A stretch of 37,671 nucleotides of DNA from Leptolyngbya sp. DLM2.Bin27 (GCA_007694115.1 RECJ01000299.1:1-37671), one strand, 5' to 3'. Counted from the first letter of the stretch, positions 8,970 to 16,899 are shown. Numbers and translations are program-made. Notes: generated by a model from the sequence alone, not told the origin.

Positions 8970-8983
8970 GCCATTTACTGATC

Positions 8984-9013
8984 AACCCCGGCTTTGGACA
9001 GCTGGGGTTTTTT
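8984..9013 (+). terminator. Intrinsic terminator
   Basis: AACCCCGGC (8984-8992) pairs with GCTGGGGTT (9001-9009), with one G-U pair, across an 8-base loop, and six T residues (9008-9013) follow on the plus strand. This is the most classical Rho-independent terminator in the window. It ends either a long Cry-DASH leader-out transcript or an unannotated small RNA. Confidence 0.8.
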
Positions 9014-9225
9014 GTGGCCTGGGCTAGGGCTGCGATCGCTTCATCCCGAATCCTGCTTGGCTACCCCCGATACCCCGGGCGAACCGCCGTTCGCCCCGAC
9101 AGGTTGGCCGATTGGCAATCGGGGGTAGGGAATTCGGATTTGGTATCAGTCGGCAAACACCTACCAAGAGCCAGGCGTGATTGGTTTAGAATCACCACAG
9201 ATAACCCTTTACCTTGTCATTTGGG

Positions 9226-10281
9226 ATGGCTCAGTCTTCTACTCCCCGCCGCCTGCAAATTAGCCCTTGGGAGCGTCTGGTGGCCTTTGCCACTAGCGAA
9301 ACCGTGCTCTACATCGTGAAACGGATTTCTCAGGCCGCGCTGACGCTGCTGTTGGCTTCGGCCCTGAGCTTCTTTGTGATTCAGCTGGCTCCGGGCAACT
9401 TTCTCGATCAGTATCGCCAGAGCCCACAGTTTTCGCCTGAGACCCTAGCGCAGCTTGAGGCCCAGTTTGGCCTCGATCAGCCTGCCTGGCGGCAGTACCT
9501 CAACTGGCTGTACCAGGTGATTTTTTACGGCAACTTTGGCCTCAGCTTTGCCTACCAGCGCCCGGTGGTCGAGCTGCTCTGGGAGCGGGTGCCCAATACG
9601 CTGCTGCTCTCCTTTGCTGCCATTGTGGTCACCTGGTTGATTGCGCTTCCCCTCGGGGTGGTGGGGGCTGTCCACCAAAACCGATTTCTGGATAAATTTC
9701 TACGGGTGCTGAGCTACATGGGTCAGGGTATGCCCACCATTGTCACGGGCCTGCTGCTGCTATTTTTTGCCCAGAGCGTTGCGCCGCTGTTTCCCATTGG
9801 CGGGCGCACCAGCATTATCCACGACGATCTCAACTGGTTTGGCCGCATTTTAGACGTGGGCTGGCACCTGGTTTTGCCGACTCTGGCGTTGAGCATTACC
9901 AGCTTTGCTGGCCTTCAGCGCATTACCCGAGGGCAGCTGCTCGATGTGCTGCGGCAAAACTACATTCAAACCGCCCGCGCCAAGGGGCTATCTGAGAACC
10001 GGGTAATATACATTCACGCCCTGCGCAATGCCGTCAACCCGCTGATTACCCTGCTGGGGTTTGAGTTTGCCAGCCTGCTGGGGGGGGCGTTTATCACTGA
10101 AACCTACTTTAACTGGCCGGGGCTGGGCAGACTCATTCTCGAAGCGGTGCAGGCCCAGGATCTCTATTTGGTGATGGCCAGCCTGATGATGGGGGCGATC
10201 ATGCTGATTGTTGGCAACCTGCTGGCCGATATCGCCCTCAGCTTTGTCGATCCCCGCATTCGCCTCTCTGATATGAACTAG
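9226..10281 (+). CDS. DppB/OppB-type ABC transporter permease
   Basis: The 351-residue integral membrane protein has about six helices. It carries the binding-protein-dependent transport signature near the C-terminal half: the EAA-like loop ARAKGLSENRVIYIHALRNA followed by a membrane segment. The N-terminal half has the DppB-family arrangement, with FFVIQLAPGNFLDQYR, then a helical periplasmic region (AQFGLDQPAWRQYLNWLYQV) and PIGGRTS. Such permeases form half of dipeptide, nickel or oligopeptide importers. No partner DppC-like permease, ATPase or substrate-binding protein is nearby, so the substrate is unknown. I place the start at ATG 9226 (MAQSSTPRR) rather than the TTG four codons upstream; neither has a strong ribosome binding site. 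Confidence 0.92.
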   Translation: MAQSSTPRRLQISPWERLVAFATSETVLYIVKRISQAALTLLLASALSFFVIQLAPGNFLDQYRQSPQFSPETLAQLEAQFGLDQPAWRQYLNWLYQVIFYGNFGLSFAYQRPVVELLWERVPNTLLLSFAAIVVTWLIALPLGVVGAVHQNRFLDKFLRVLSYMGQGMPTIVTGLLLLFFAQSVAPLFPIGGRTSIIHDDLNWFGRILDVGWHLVLPTLALSITSFAGLQRITRGQLLDVLRQNYIQTARAKGLSENRVIYIHALRNAVNPLITLLGFEFASLLGGAFITETYFNWPGLGRLILEAVQAQDLYLVMASLMMGAIMLIVGNLLADIALSFVDPRIRLSDMN

Positions 10282-10286
10282 TTTCT

Positions 10287-10589
10287 ATGATCTCTCAGCT
10301 TTACTATTTGCTGCGATCGCGCGCCGACGGCAGCTACCTAGTCGCTCACCCCCACGGCCAAGGCGACCCCGGCCAACCGGCTCCCACTGGCTTTCTGCTG
10401 GTGTTCACCGCCGACTACGACGCCCTCAGCTACCTCAACGCCCACGCCCCCGACCTGAGCGACAAGTTTGCGGTCGAAACCGTGACCGCCTCTAGCCTCA
10501 AACCCATGATCGGTCGCTGGTCTTTTCAGGGGCTGGGCATGGTTAACGATGCCCGCCTGCCCGAGGTGGAGTTTTTTAACCGCAGCTAG
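10287..10589 (+). CDS. Small conserved hypothetical protein
   Basis: The 100-residue soluble protein starts 5 bases after the ABC permease stop, so it is probably co-transcribed with it. It has a beta-rich look: MISQLYYLLRSRADGSYLVAH, then GFLLVFTADYDALSYLNAH and a final GMVNDARLPEVEFFNRS. There is no membrane segment, signal peptide or catalytic motif that I recognise. Size and style match small cyanobacterial proteins of unknown function. Coding reality is supported by position, tight spacing and codon usage like the neighbours; no function is proposed. Confidence 0.65.
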   Translation: MISQLYYLLRSRADGSYLVAHPHGQGDPGQPAPTGFLLVFTADYDALSYLNAHAPDLSDKFAVETVTASSLKPMIGRWSFQGLGMVNDARLPEVEFFNRS

Positions 10590-10593
10590 GCGA

Positions 10594-11778
10594 TCAGCGC
10601 TGGTTAGAACGAGTAAACAGCCTGAAATAGATCCCCTGACTCAGTTCTTTAATCGGAAAGAATAGATAGGTCAGCGGGTTGATGGTGACGATAATATTGC
10701 GCACGTTGCGCTTGGCCAGGGCCACCACCGCCCAGGCCACCCAGTCGGCAGACATTACCCCCACAGGGTTGAGATTGCTCTTAAACGGCCCCAAGATCAC
10801 CTTGCGCACCACGCAGGGGGCATCTAGCCGTCGTAGGCTCACCAGGTCACCCATCAGCCGCTTAGAGACCTCGTAAAGCGGGCTGAAGGCCGGGCTGACC
10901 TCCGCTTCAGACGTATTGACCCACACCTCTTTATTGGCCCGCTGGGACGATGTTTCCACGGTGCTAAAAAACACCTCCATTAGCCGCACCCCCGCAAGGG
11001 CGTTGGCCTCTAGGGAGGTGTGAATGGCGGCGGGAGTGCGATCGCTGTGCACATTCAGCCCGTGGTTGACGATCAAAATGTCCACCTTCTTGAGCGCGTC
11101 CCTTAGGTCAGCCTCAGCCCCAGGCTGCCACTGTAAGCAGGGAATCTCTGCTTCAAAGGTGGCATGGGCAGAGGTGGTCAGCGCCATAGGGCGAGCTTTT
11201 TGTCGGGCTAGCTCTCGCAGCAGCGCCCGGCCCATGGTGCCCGATGCCCCGGTGACGGCAACGGTTTTACCCTTGAGAGAAACAGCGGTGCCCATAAACT
11301 TATCTAGCAGCGTCAGGTATCCAGCAAAGTAGGCGTTGGTGTCGTCAAAGTGATGTCGCCAGTGATAGGTGCGATTGACCCGCCAGTTGCCGGGAATGGT
11401 GATCAGTTCACCGGGTTCGTGGGTCAAGTCGGTGGACAGGAGCCAGCCCTGGGCGCGGGCGATCGCCGCCGCCAAAAACCCCAGACTGTAAAACACCCCT
11501 AGCCACAGCCCATAGATGCCTGTGGTAGTGGCCAACCCCGCCAATACCACAGTCATCACAATCGCCTCAGGGGCGTCGTTATAGAGCTGTGCCTGGCGAT
11601 AGAGGGTGGGGCTAACGGGGGTGAAATCTTTTTTGTAGGCGCGATGATGCCAGTTATGCAGCCGCATCAGCGGTGGCCAAACGTGACTCACCACGTGGTA
11701 AATATCGCGGATGGCCTCTGCTAATACAATTGCGATCGCACCCCATACCCCTTGCCAAACGACCGTTTCAAGCGGCAT
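10594..11778 (-). CDS. Sterol desaturase / short-chain dehydrogenase fusion protein
   Basis: About 394 residues with two parts. The N-terminal 165 residues form a fatty-acid hydroxylase/sterol desaturase-like membrane domain with clustered histidines: HVVSH, LHNWHHRAY, LTHEP and HWRHHFDD, which would bind a di-iron centre. From about residue 168 (KGKTVAVTGASGTMGRALL) a Rossmann-fold SDR begins, with the glycine-rich nucleotide motif and a catalytic YEVSK (Tyr-x3-Lys). Annotated cyanobacterial homologues carry the same bifunctional name. The substrate (sterol, hopanoid, carotenoid or fatty acid) is unknown. ATG 11778 is preferred over the GTG four codons upstream. The 3' end lies 4 bases from the convergent small gene at 10589. 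Confidence 0.85.
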   Translation of the reverse strand: MPLETVVWQGVWGAIAIVLAEAIRDIYHVVSHVWPPLMRLHNWHHRAYKKDFTPVSPTLYRQAQLYNDAPEAIVMTVVLAGLATTTGIYGLWLGVFYSLGFLAAAIARAQGWLLSTDLTHEPGELITIPGNWRVNRTYHWRHHFDDTNAYFAGYLTLLDKFMGTAVSLKGKTVAVTGASGTMGRALLRELARQKARPMALTTSAHATFEAEIPCLQWQPGAEADLRDALKKVDILIVNHGLNVHSDRTPAAIHTSLEANALAGVRLMEVFFSTVETSSQRANKEVWVNTSEAEVSPAFSPLYEVSKRLMGDLVSLRRLDAPCVVRKVILGPFKSNLNPVGVMSADWVAWAVVALAKRNVRNIIVTINPLTYLFFPIKELSQGIYFRLFTRSNQR

Positions 11779-11910
11779 ACAATTTCTCACACCAAATCGG
11801 GCAACTCACATTCTGACACGACTTGATGCGGGGTGCAGAAGTCTATACTCGCAGCAAAGCCCACGAGGTTGTTCGTGGGCTTGCTTCAAATCGGTCAGTT
11901 GAGGAGGGTG

Positions 11911-12933
11911 CTAGGCAGATGGCTCGGCGGTGGTGGCTGGCGCACCTACGGGGCGCGATACCTCAATGCCATTTTCTTCTAGCACCACGATGGGCTCACT
12001 GCCGCGCATGTTAATGCGCTTGACTAACACCTGCCCATTGGAGACTCGCTGACCTACCCTGACATACTGGCTACCGGCAGCGGTTTGCAGCACAGCGAAG
12101 TTTTCATTGCCGATGGTCATCACCCCAGTCACTTGAACCGCTTCAGCTAGGGCAGGCTGCGGCAGCGCGGGCAGAGGTGCCAAGGGTGGCGGAGTTGCGG
12201 GCTGGCCAGTGCCCGGTGCCCCAGGCGTAGCCCCTGGGGTGGGCCTGGGGGCTGTCGCCCCGGGCGCGCCCGGAGTACCCGGCACTGGAGTGCCAGGGGC
12301 AGCAGCCGTAGTGCCAGGGGCAGCGGGGGCACCAGGGGTAGGCGCTGTACCCGGAGGAGTCGCGGCAGCGGGAGTCGCCGCACCGGGGGCTGTGCCCGCT
12401 GGCGGCGGCGGTGGCACGATCTGAGGCGGTGGTGGAATTGGCACAGTTGCAAAGGGGTCAGTGCGCCCATCGCTGATCTGCTGGAGCCGCTCATTGGCAT
12501 CGGTCGACTGGATCAAGTCGGCTCGGGCCATGGGAGACAGCTGGGGGGCAACGGGCACTAGGGGTTCGGCAAACTCTTGGTCATCGTCGGCTTCGCCATT
12601 GGGCATCGGCAACGGCTCAATCGGGATCTGGGCAGGCATGGTTTCATCGGGGGAAGCGCCCAAGTCCCCAGCCCGCTGGGTCGTAAACATCCTCAGGGGA
12701 CTTGACAACAACATAGTGCCGATGCCGCCGAGGAAAAGGATCAAGCCATTGCGCGCCCACTTGCGACCCCAAAACTTGACACCAAAAAGCACCAGACCAA
12801 TCACGGGGATCAATAGCGCCAGCAGACCCCACCCTGGGCTTACCCGAAACGCATCGACCAGGCTGACGATAAAGCCAGTGGCGGCTAGCACAAACCCCAG
12901 AATAAACAGTACTAAAAATGCGATCGCCCCCAT
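11911..12933 (-). CDS. Proline/alanine/glycine-rich membrane protein with a PilP/GspC-like C-terminus
   Basis: The 340-residue protein has two to three N-terminal membrane helices (about 3-26, 36-54 and 62-78), an acidic linker, then about 100 residues very rich in Pro, Ala, Gly and Thr (about 165-265). A compact C-terminal domain follows (about 267-330: VTGVMTIGNENFAVLQ ... VRVGQRVSNGQVLVKRI ... VVLEENG). The DPF motif (TDPFATVPIPPPP) just before the Pro-rich stretch and this small beta domain recall PilP of type IV pili and the homology region of GspC; this is inference from pattern. A strong AAGGAGG ribosome site precedes ATG 12933, which I prefer over an upstream TTG. It lies 68 bases after sigF on the same strand. 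Confidence 0.65.
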   Translation of the reverse strand: MGAIAFLVLFILGFVLAATGFIVSLVDAFRVSPGWGLLALLIPVIGLVLFGVKFWGRKWARNGLILFLGGIGTMLLSSPLRMFTTQRAGDLGASPDETMPAQIPIEPLPMPNGEADDDQEFAEPLVPVAPQLSPMARADLIQSTDANERLQQISDGRTDPFATVPIPPPPQIVPPPPPAGTAPGAATPAAATPPGTAPTPGAPAAPGTTAAAPGTPVPGTPGAPGATAPRPTPGATPGAPGTGQPATPPPLAPLPALPQPALAEAVQVTGVMTIGNENFAVLQTAAGSQYVRVGQRVSNGQVLVKRINMRGSEPIVVLEENGIEVSRPVGAPATTAEPSA

Positions 12934-12939
12934 GGCCAG

Positions 12940-12946
12940 CCTCCTT
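12940..12946 (-). promoter_or_regulatory. Strong ribosome binding site
   Basis: AAGGAGG on the minus strand, 6 bases before ATG 12933. It selects this start over the TTG at 12981. Confidence 0.8.
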
Positions 12947-13001
12947 ATTCCCTGAGCCGATATTCTCCAACGATAGCTCAATTCTGCTGATGCAGAACGC
13001 C

Positions 13002-13787
13002 CTAGGCTACGTCGTCGTCGGTAGTGGACGCCATCAGGCTCTTGAGGCTCTTGAGCCCCTGCTTGACTCGCCGGGACACGGTCACAGCGCTAATGCCCAT
13101 GCGCTCGGCGGTTTCCTTTTGGGTCAGATCGCAGAGAAAAACAAACTCGATCACTTCACGGGTGCGCTGTTCGAGCTGATGCAGCCCCTGCTGTAGACGA
13201 ATTTGGTCTTCCTGGGCGAGCTGGAAACTTTTGTACTTGAGGTCGGGGAGCATATCACCCAGGCAGGTTGATTCTTCGTCCTGCACTGGGGCGTCGAGGC
13301 TCAGCAGCGAGCGGTTGCGGTTGGCTAGTTTTACCTCTTGCCACTCGTCTACAGAGATTTCAAGGGCAGCGGCAATTTCTCGGTCGGTGGGCAAGCGACC
13401 CGCCTCGGCTTGCAGCTGACGAATCACTCGGGTTGACTGGCTTTGCAGCGCCTGCCAGCGACGCGGAATTCGCATGGAGGTGCTTTTGTCGCGCAGGTAG
13501 TGCTGAATTTCGCCCCGAATGTAGGGAATGGCAAAGGAGCTAAAGGCATAGCCCTTGCCCATGTCAAAGCGCTCAATGGCGCGAATCAGCCCCAGGCTGC
13601 CGACCTGCATCAGGTCGTCAAAGCTCTCGGTCGTCTGCTGTAGCCAGCGATAGGCCTCACGCCGTACTAGCCCAATATTGAGCTGCACCAACTGATTGCG
13701 AAGAGGGAGATTGGGCTGATTTTGGTACTGTCTCAGCAGCTCTAGATTGCTGCCTTGAGCTTGAAAACGGGTAGTAGTAGCAACCAT
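13002..13787 (-). CDS. sigF: RNA polymerase sigma factor SigF (group 3)
   Basis: The 261-residue protein has sigma-70 regions 2, 3 and 4. The region 2 stretch is FDDLMQVGSLGLIRAIERFDMGKGYAFSSFAIPYIRGEI, region 3 follows in RDKSTSMRIPRRWQ, and region 4 contains the helix-turn-helix QKETAERMGISAVTVSRRVK. The RDKSTSMRIPRRW signature and small size match cyanobacterial group 3 SigF. In Synechocystis, SigF is needed for type IV pilus formation and motility and for some envelope functions. ATG 13787 is preferred over a TTG seven codons upstream; neither has a strong ribosome site. The gene directly downstream is the PilP-like protein, which fits that role. Confidence 0.88.
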   Translation of the reverse strand: MVATTTRFQAQGSNLELLRQYQNQPNLPLRNQLVQLNIGLVRREAYRWLQQTTESFDDLMQVGSLGLIRAIERFDMGKGYAFSSFAIPYIRGEIQHYLRDKSTSMRIPRRWQALQSQSTRVIRQLQAEAGRLPTDREIAAALEISVDEWQEVKLANRNRSLLSLDAPVQDEESTCLGDMLPDLKYKSFQLAQEDQIRLQQGLHQLEQRTREVIEFVFLCDLTQKETAERMGISAVTVSRRVKQGLKSLKSLMASTTDDDVA

Positions 13788-14530
13788 GGCGATGTCAGGA
13801 AACGTCAAATCCAGCGGGGGAAGCCGACAACTATGCCTCCTAGAAGAGCAGCCCTGGGGTAGCCCAACTGCGATCGCAGCCCCTAGGCACCAGGTTTAAC
13901 CCAGTGACTCAGGCCTGTTCAATAACGGTTAGGGGCAGGGCAACGCATAGAAGAATGGATCGTGTGCTCGTGATATCAGCCTAAGCGTGGCTGCTGAGAG
14001 TCACAATGGCATATCTACTGAGACAATGTGACTCGCTTCATTAGTATATAGGCTGAAGATTCTGTTCTACGACGTTCTTGGCCTCGGGCCGTAAAAGTGA
14101 TCTTGAGCCTGGTGTCTTAGGCCAGATCAGCCTCGACAGAGGCGGAGATGATCTCCATTTCATCAGGGGTTCAGCGCTATTTATTAAACTGCTATGGATT
14201 TATGAATTTTTAGCTAAGCCAGCCGATTCTCACTGATCTAGAGCCGAGTCAGACCCATTTTTCCCTGCTGCATGCAGTAGTCTCAGGCGATTGTGCTGAC
14301 CCAGGGGGCTCAATTCTGTCAGAGTAAACACCGAGGTTGAGCCGACCGACCGCCCAAAACGTTACATGTTTTTGAGTTAGGTTCACTCAGTAACTGACCG
14401 CCGCAACTGGCCGCCGCAACTGACCGCCGCCGTATTTTAAGCTCGGGTTTGAGCTGGTTTTGCCCCAGGTGCATCTCCGGCGTCAATAGAAAGCCTGACG
14501 ATCTGGGGCGGGGGCGGGGGAAAGAGTGAG
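13788..14530. other. 0.74-kb intergenic region upstream of sigF
   Basis: No gene is recognised on either strand; all frames are short and lack ribosome sites. It must hold the sigF promoter, and part is 3' flank of the CobW gene. Visible structure is limited to a triple 13-mer (14392-14430) and a small palindrome (GGAGATGATCTCC near 14145). No clear TAGGC-N15-GGTAA SigF-type promoter was found, so autoregulation is not supported by eye. Confidence 0.5.
14392..14430. repeat. Three tandem 13-mers
   Basis: AACTGACCGCCGC at 14392-14404 and 14418-14430 flank the one-base variant AACTGGCCGCCGC at 14405-14417. The unit is not a multiple of three and no reading frame spans it. Role unknown. Confidence 0.9.
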
Positions 14531-15601
14531 TTAGGCAGCGATCGCCGCTTTGAGCATCACGCCATCGATGGCTTTGCCGATGACCACCAGACGGGTTTGG
14601 CGGGGTTCGCTAGCTTTCCAGGGGCGGTCAAAAAATGAGTCAAACCGTTGGCCCACCCCGTTAACCACCAGCCGCATGGCCTTGCCGGGTACGTCTACAA
14701 AGCCCTTGATACGGTAGATCTCGTGCTTGGCGGCGAGCTGTTCTAGCCGCTTGACTAGCGCTTGAGGCTCAAAGCCCTGATCGAGCACGATGGGAATGGC
14801 CACAATGTCGTCATCGTGATCGTGGTCGTGGTCGTGATCGTGGTCGTGGTCGTGGTGGCTGGGGCGGCTGTCGAGGTGGTCTTCGACGGCGGCGTTAAAG
14901 CCCAGCAGTAGGTCGGGGCTGAGGGCTTTGCCCTCGATGCCTAAAACTTTGATTGGGCGGGGGAGTTGGGCGGTGAGCCACTGCTCGACTCGGGTGCGAT
15001 CGCGCTCACTGACCTTATCTACCTTGGTGAGCAGCACCAGGTCGGCGCAGTTGAGCTGATCTTCAAACAGTTCTTCGAGGGGAGTTTCGTGGTCGAGGCT
15101 GTCGTCGGCCTGGCGCTGGGCCTCTAGGGCGGGCAGGTCACCCACCAGATCGCCAGCGGCTAGGGCTTCGCAGTCGACCAGGGTGATCACACTGTCGACT
15201 GTGGCGGCGGTGCGAATTTCGGGCCAGCGAAAGGCCTGTACCAGGGGCTTGGGCAGGGCTAGGCCAGAGGTTTCGATCACAATACAGTCGATCTGGTCGC
15301 GGCGCTGCATCAGCACCTGCATGGTGGGCAAAAATTCTTCTTGCACGGTGCAGCAGAGGCAGCCGTTGGTGAGTTCTACAATGTTGGACTCTAGACTATT
15401 GGCCTCGGGCGCGGCGGAGCTGTCTGGTTCATCACACAATTGGCAGTCTCGCAGCAGATCGCCGTCGATGCCCACTTCGCCAAACTCGTTGACCAGCACG
15501 GCAATTCGTCGCCCTTCGGGGTTTTGCAGCAGCTGCCGAATCAGGGTGGTTTTGCCTGCCCCCAGAAAGCCGGTGACGATGGTGACTGGAATTTTGTGCA
15601 T
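14531..15601 (-). CDS. CobW/COG0523-family GTPase (metal chaperone-like)
   Basis: The 356-residue G3E GTPase carries Walker A GFLGAGKTT (11-19), the family hallmark metal motif GCLCC (80-84), the Asp/Glu Walker B region (CIVIETSGL) and the guanine-specificity motif TKVD (192-195). A histidine/aspartate run (about 249-265) between the GTPase and C-terminal CobW domains would bind Zn or another metal. Members insert or deliver metals (Co for B12, Zn under limitation); which one is not determinable here, though His-rich loops are common in Zn chaperones. No cobalamin genes or Zur box are visible nearby. ATG 15601 (MHKIPVTIVTG) is preferred over TTG 15637. Confidence 0.9.
   Translation of the reverse strand: MHKIPVTIVTGFLGAGKTTLIRQLLQNPEGRRIAVLVNEFGEVGIDGDLLRDCQLCDEPDSSAAPEANSLESNIVELTNGCLCCTVQEEFLPTMQVLMQRRDQIDCIVIETSGLALPKPLVQAFRWPEIRTAATVDSVITLVDCEALAAGDLVGDLPALEAQRQADDSLDHETPLEELFEDQLNCADLVLLTKVDKVSERDRTRVEQWLTAQLPRPIKVLGIEGKALSPDLLLGFNAAVEDHLDSRPSHHDHDHDHDHDHDHDDDIVAIPIVLDQGFEPQALVKRLEQLAAKHEIYRIKGFVDVPGKAMRLVVNGVGQRFDSFFDRPWKASEPRQTRLVVIGKAIDGVMLKAAIAA
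14814..14857. repeat. In-frame hexamer microsatellite encoding the His-Asp run
   Basis: A chain of GTGGTC/GTGATC-type hexamers on the plus strand encodes alternating His and Asp on the minus strand within the CobW-family gene. Purity of the repeat suggests length variation by slippage between strains. Confidence 0.8.
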
Positions 15602-15672
15602 GTTGGAGGTCTGACCTAGAGAATTGTCGATTCTCAACCTAGCACGGGGCGGCGGCGGCGATCGGGGTGGGC

Positions 15673-15759
15673 ATGTGGGTTCGCCCCTACGGCCCAGTGA
15701 CCGCGAGTTATTCCAGGGTGAGGATTTGGGCGAACACGTGGGGTCGCCCCTACGGGGCG
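15673..15759. repeat. Pair of dispersed 'GGGTTCGCCCCTACGG' repeats with hairpins
   Basis: ATGTGGGTTCGCCCCTACGG (15673-15692) recurs as CACGTGGGGTCGCCCCTACGG-like sequence at 15735-15755. The second copy folds two ways: GGGCGA/TCGCCC (15728-15733 with 15744-15749) or CGCCCC/GGGGCG (15745-15750 with 15754-15759). It covers the stop codon and last codons of the VOC gene. Such words are typical of dispersed cyanobacterial repeats. Confidence 0.75.
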
Positions 15760-16181
15760 TCGCCGACTAATCCTTGCTCCACCTCGCCAAAGATGGCGCT
15801 GGGGTGGCAGTAGTATTTAAACTCCAGCAGGTTGTAGAAGGGATCTTGCAGAAAGAAGGTGCGGTGCTCTAGCGGCGTGCCGGGGAAGCGGCGCTTTTCG
15901 CTCTGATAGAAGGTGATCTGGTGAGCTTGGGCGCGGTGCAGCAGCGTTTCCCAGGCGGGCTCGCTCAAAAACACGAGGCCAAAGTGGCGGGGATAAATGC
16001 CTTTTTGGGGGGTGAGATCGGGGCTGGTATGGGCTACCAGCTGGTGGCCATAGAGATTGAGAATCAGAGAATTAGCCGTCTCGCGCCCCGGCTGGCACCC
16101 TAGCCCCGCCACGTAAAAATCTTTGGCCGAGGGGATGTCGGCCACCGGAAAGGCCAGGTGAAATAGAACGGTTGAATCCAT
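15750..16181 (-). CDS. VOC/glyoxalase-fold protein
   Basis: The 143-residue protein has the paired beta-alpha-beta-beta-beta modules of the vicinal-oxygen-chelate fold. Module one is LFHLAFPVADIPSAKDFYVAGLG with an early metal-binding His; module two begins HFGLVFLSEPAWETLL and ends in FFLQDPFYNLLEFKYY, whose Glu is a usual metal ligand. VOC proteins include glyoxalase I, extradiol dioxygenases and fosfomycin/bleomycin resistance proteins, and the substrate here is unknown. It starts 3 bases after the stop of the upstream TerB-like gene, so the two form an operon. Its last residues and stop codon lie within a dispersed hairpin repeat. Confidence 0.82.
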   Translation of the reverse strand: MDSTVLFHLAFPVADIPSAKDFYVAGLGCQPGRETANSLILNLYGHQLVAHTSPDLTPQKGIYPRHFGLVFLSEPAWETLLHRAQAHQITFYQSEKRRFPGTPLEHRTFFLQDPFYNLLEFKYYCHPSAIFGEVEQGLVGDAP

Positions 16182-16184
16182 CGG

Positions 16185-16796
16185 TTAGGCCACAGCGGGG
16201 CGGTCAACGGCGTTGAGCAGCGCCTTGAGGGCGGTGTCTTCGGCGGTGCTGATCTGCTGGTCGAGCAGGGCGATGTGGATCGCCTTAGACAGCACAAAGG
16301 CCGCTACCTCAGGCTCTAGCTGCTCGACTAACAGCTCCATGGGCATAGACACCTTGAGGGCGGAGTGAACGCCCTCAAGCATGGCCTCGCTCAGGCCCAT
16401 GGCCGCCAGGCGTGGGCGCAGGGTCGCCCAATCGGCTAGGGGGTCTTGCCCACTGGCCTGGAGGATGGCCGCCAGTAGCCGCTGCACTTTGCTCTGCTGG
16501 CCTGGGGGCAGGGCTAGGTAGGTCAAAGCGTCGGTTTCGATGGCGGTGCTGGGATCTTGGTTGAGGTTGCCGAGAATTTTTTGCCATTCGGCTTCGGTAC
16601 ACTGCTCGGGTTTGCCTACGCAAAGAGAGACCTGAATGCGATCGCCCGCCGTTTTTAGCTGCGTGACTTCGGCATGGATGCCCAGGTAGCCCAGCCACTG
16701 CGACACCATACCCACCAGTTTGCCGCTAGCTGATTGGGCTTGGGTGAGCATTTGCACCTGGGTACGCACCAGGGGGCGAACGAGCTGTACGAGCAT
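16185..16796 (-). CDS. Conserved hypothetical protein with TerB-like C-terminus
   Basis: A 203-residue soluble protein. The N-terminal half (MLVQLVRPLVRTQVQMLTQAQ, then a beta-rich EVTQLKTAGDRIQVSLCVG) is unfamiliar. The C-terminal 50 residues (AFVLSKAIHIALLDQQISTAEDTALKALLNAV) resemble the helical repeat of TerB-like proteins, which often show an A..iA..D..is..E pattern. That resemblance is weak and is the only functional hint. It precedes the VOC gene by 3 bases and so is probably translated with it. No signal peptide or membrane segment is visible. Confidence 0.65.
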   Translation of the reverse strand: MLVQLVRPLVRTQVQMLTQAQSASGKLVGMVSQWLGYLGIHAEVTQLKTAGDRIQVSLCVGKPEQCTEAEWQKILGNLNQDPSTAIETDALTYLALPPGQQSKVQRLLAAILQASGQDPLADWATLRPRLAAMGLSEAMLEGVHSALKVSMPMELLVEQLEPEVAAFVLSKAIHIALLDQQISTAEDTALKALLNAVDRPAVA

Positions 16797-16899
16797 GGGG
16801 CTGTCCTCAAGGTCGCTTTGATCTTACACAAATCACCTGGGGTTGGCGGTAGCAGCCACAACCACCGTCTTTATAATGGCATTTCTTCTCGGCTCCGCT

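Larger units (their letters stand above)
8492..9225. other. Repeat-rich 0.73-kb non-coding gap
   Basis: No convincing gene is present; the longest frames have no recognisable protein and no ribosome binding site. It holds a 14-base tandem duplication (8644-8671), a 13-base tandem repeat (8936-8969) and an intrinsic terminator (8984-9013). The terminator lies about 490 bases past the Cry-DASH stop and about 210 bases before the ABC permease, so it may end a separate short transcript. Confidence 0.6.

Noticed and set aside
12209..12424. Plus-strand frame rich in Gly, Ala, Pro and Val.
   Set aside because: It is the antisense shadow of the Pro/Ala/Gly linker of the PilP-like protein.
13788..14530. 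Looked for a SigF-type promoter (TAGGC-N15-GGTAA).
   Set aside because: TAGGC words occur, but none has a properly spaced partner.
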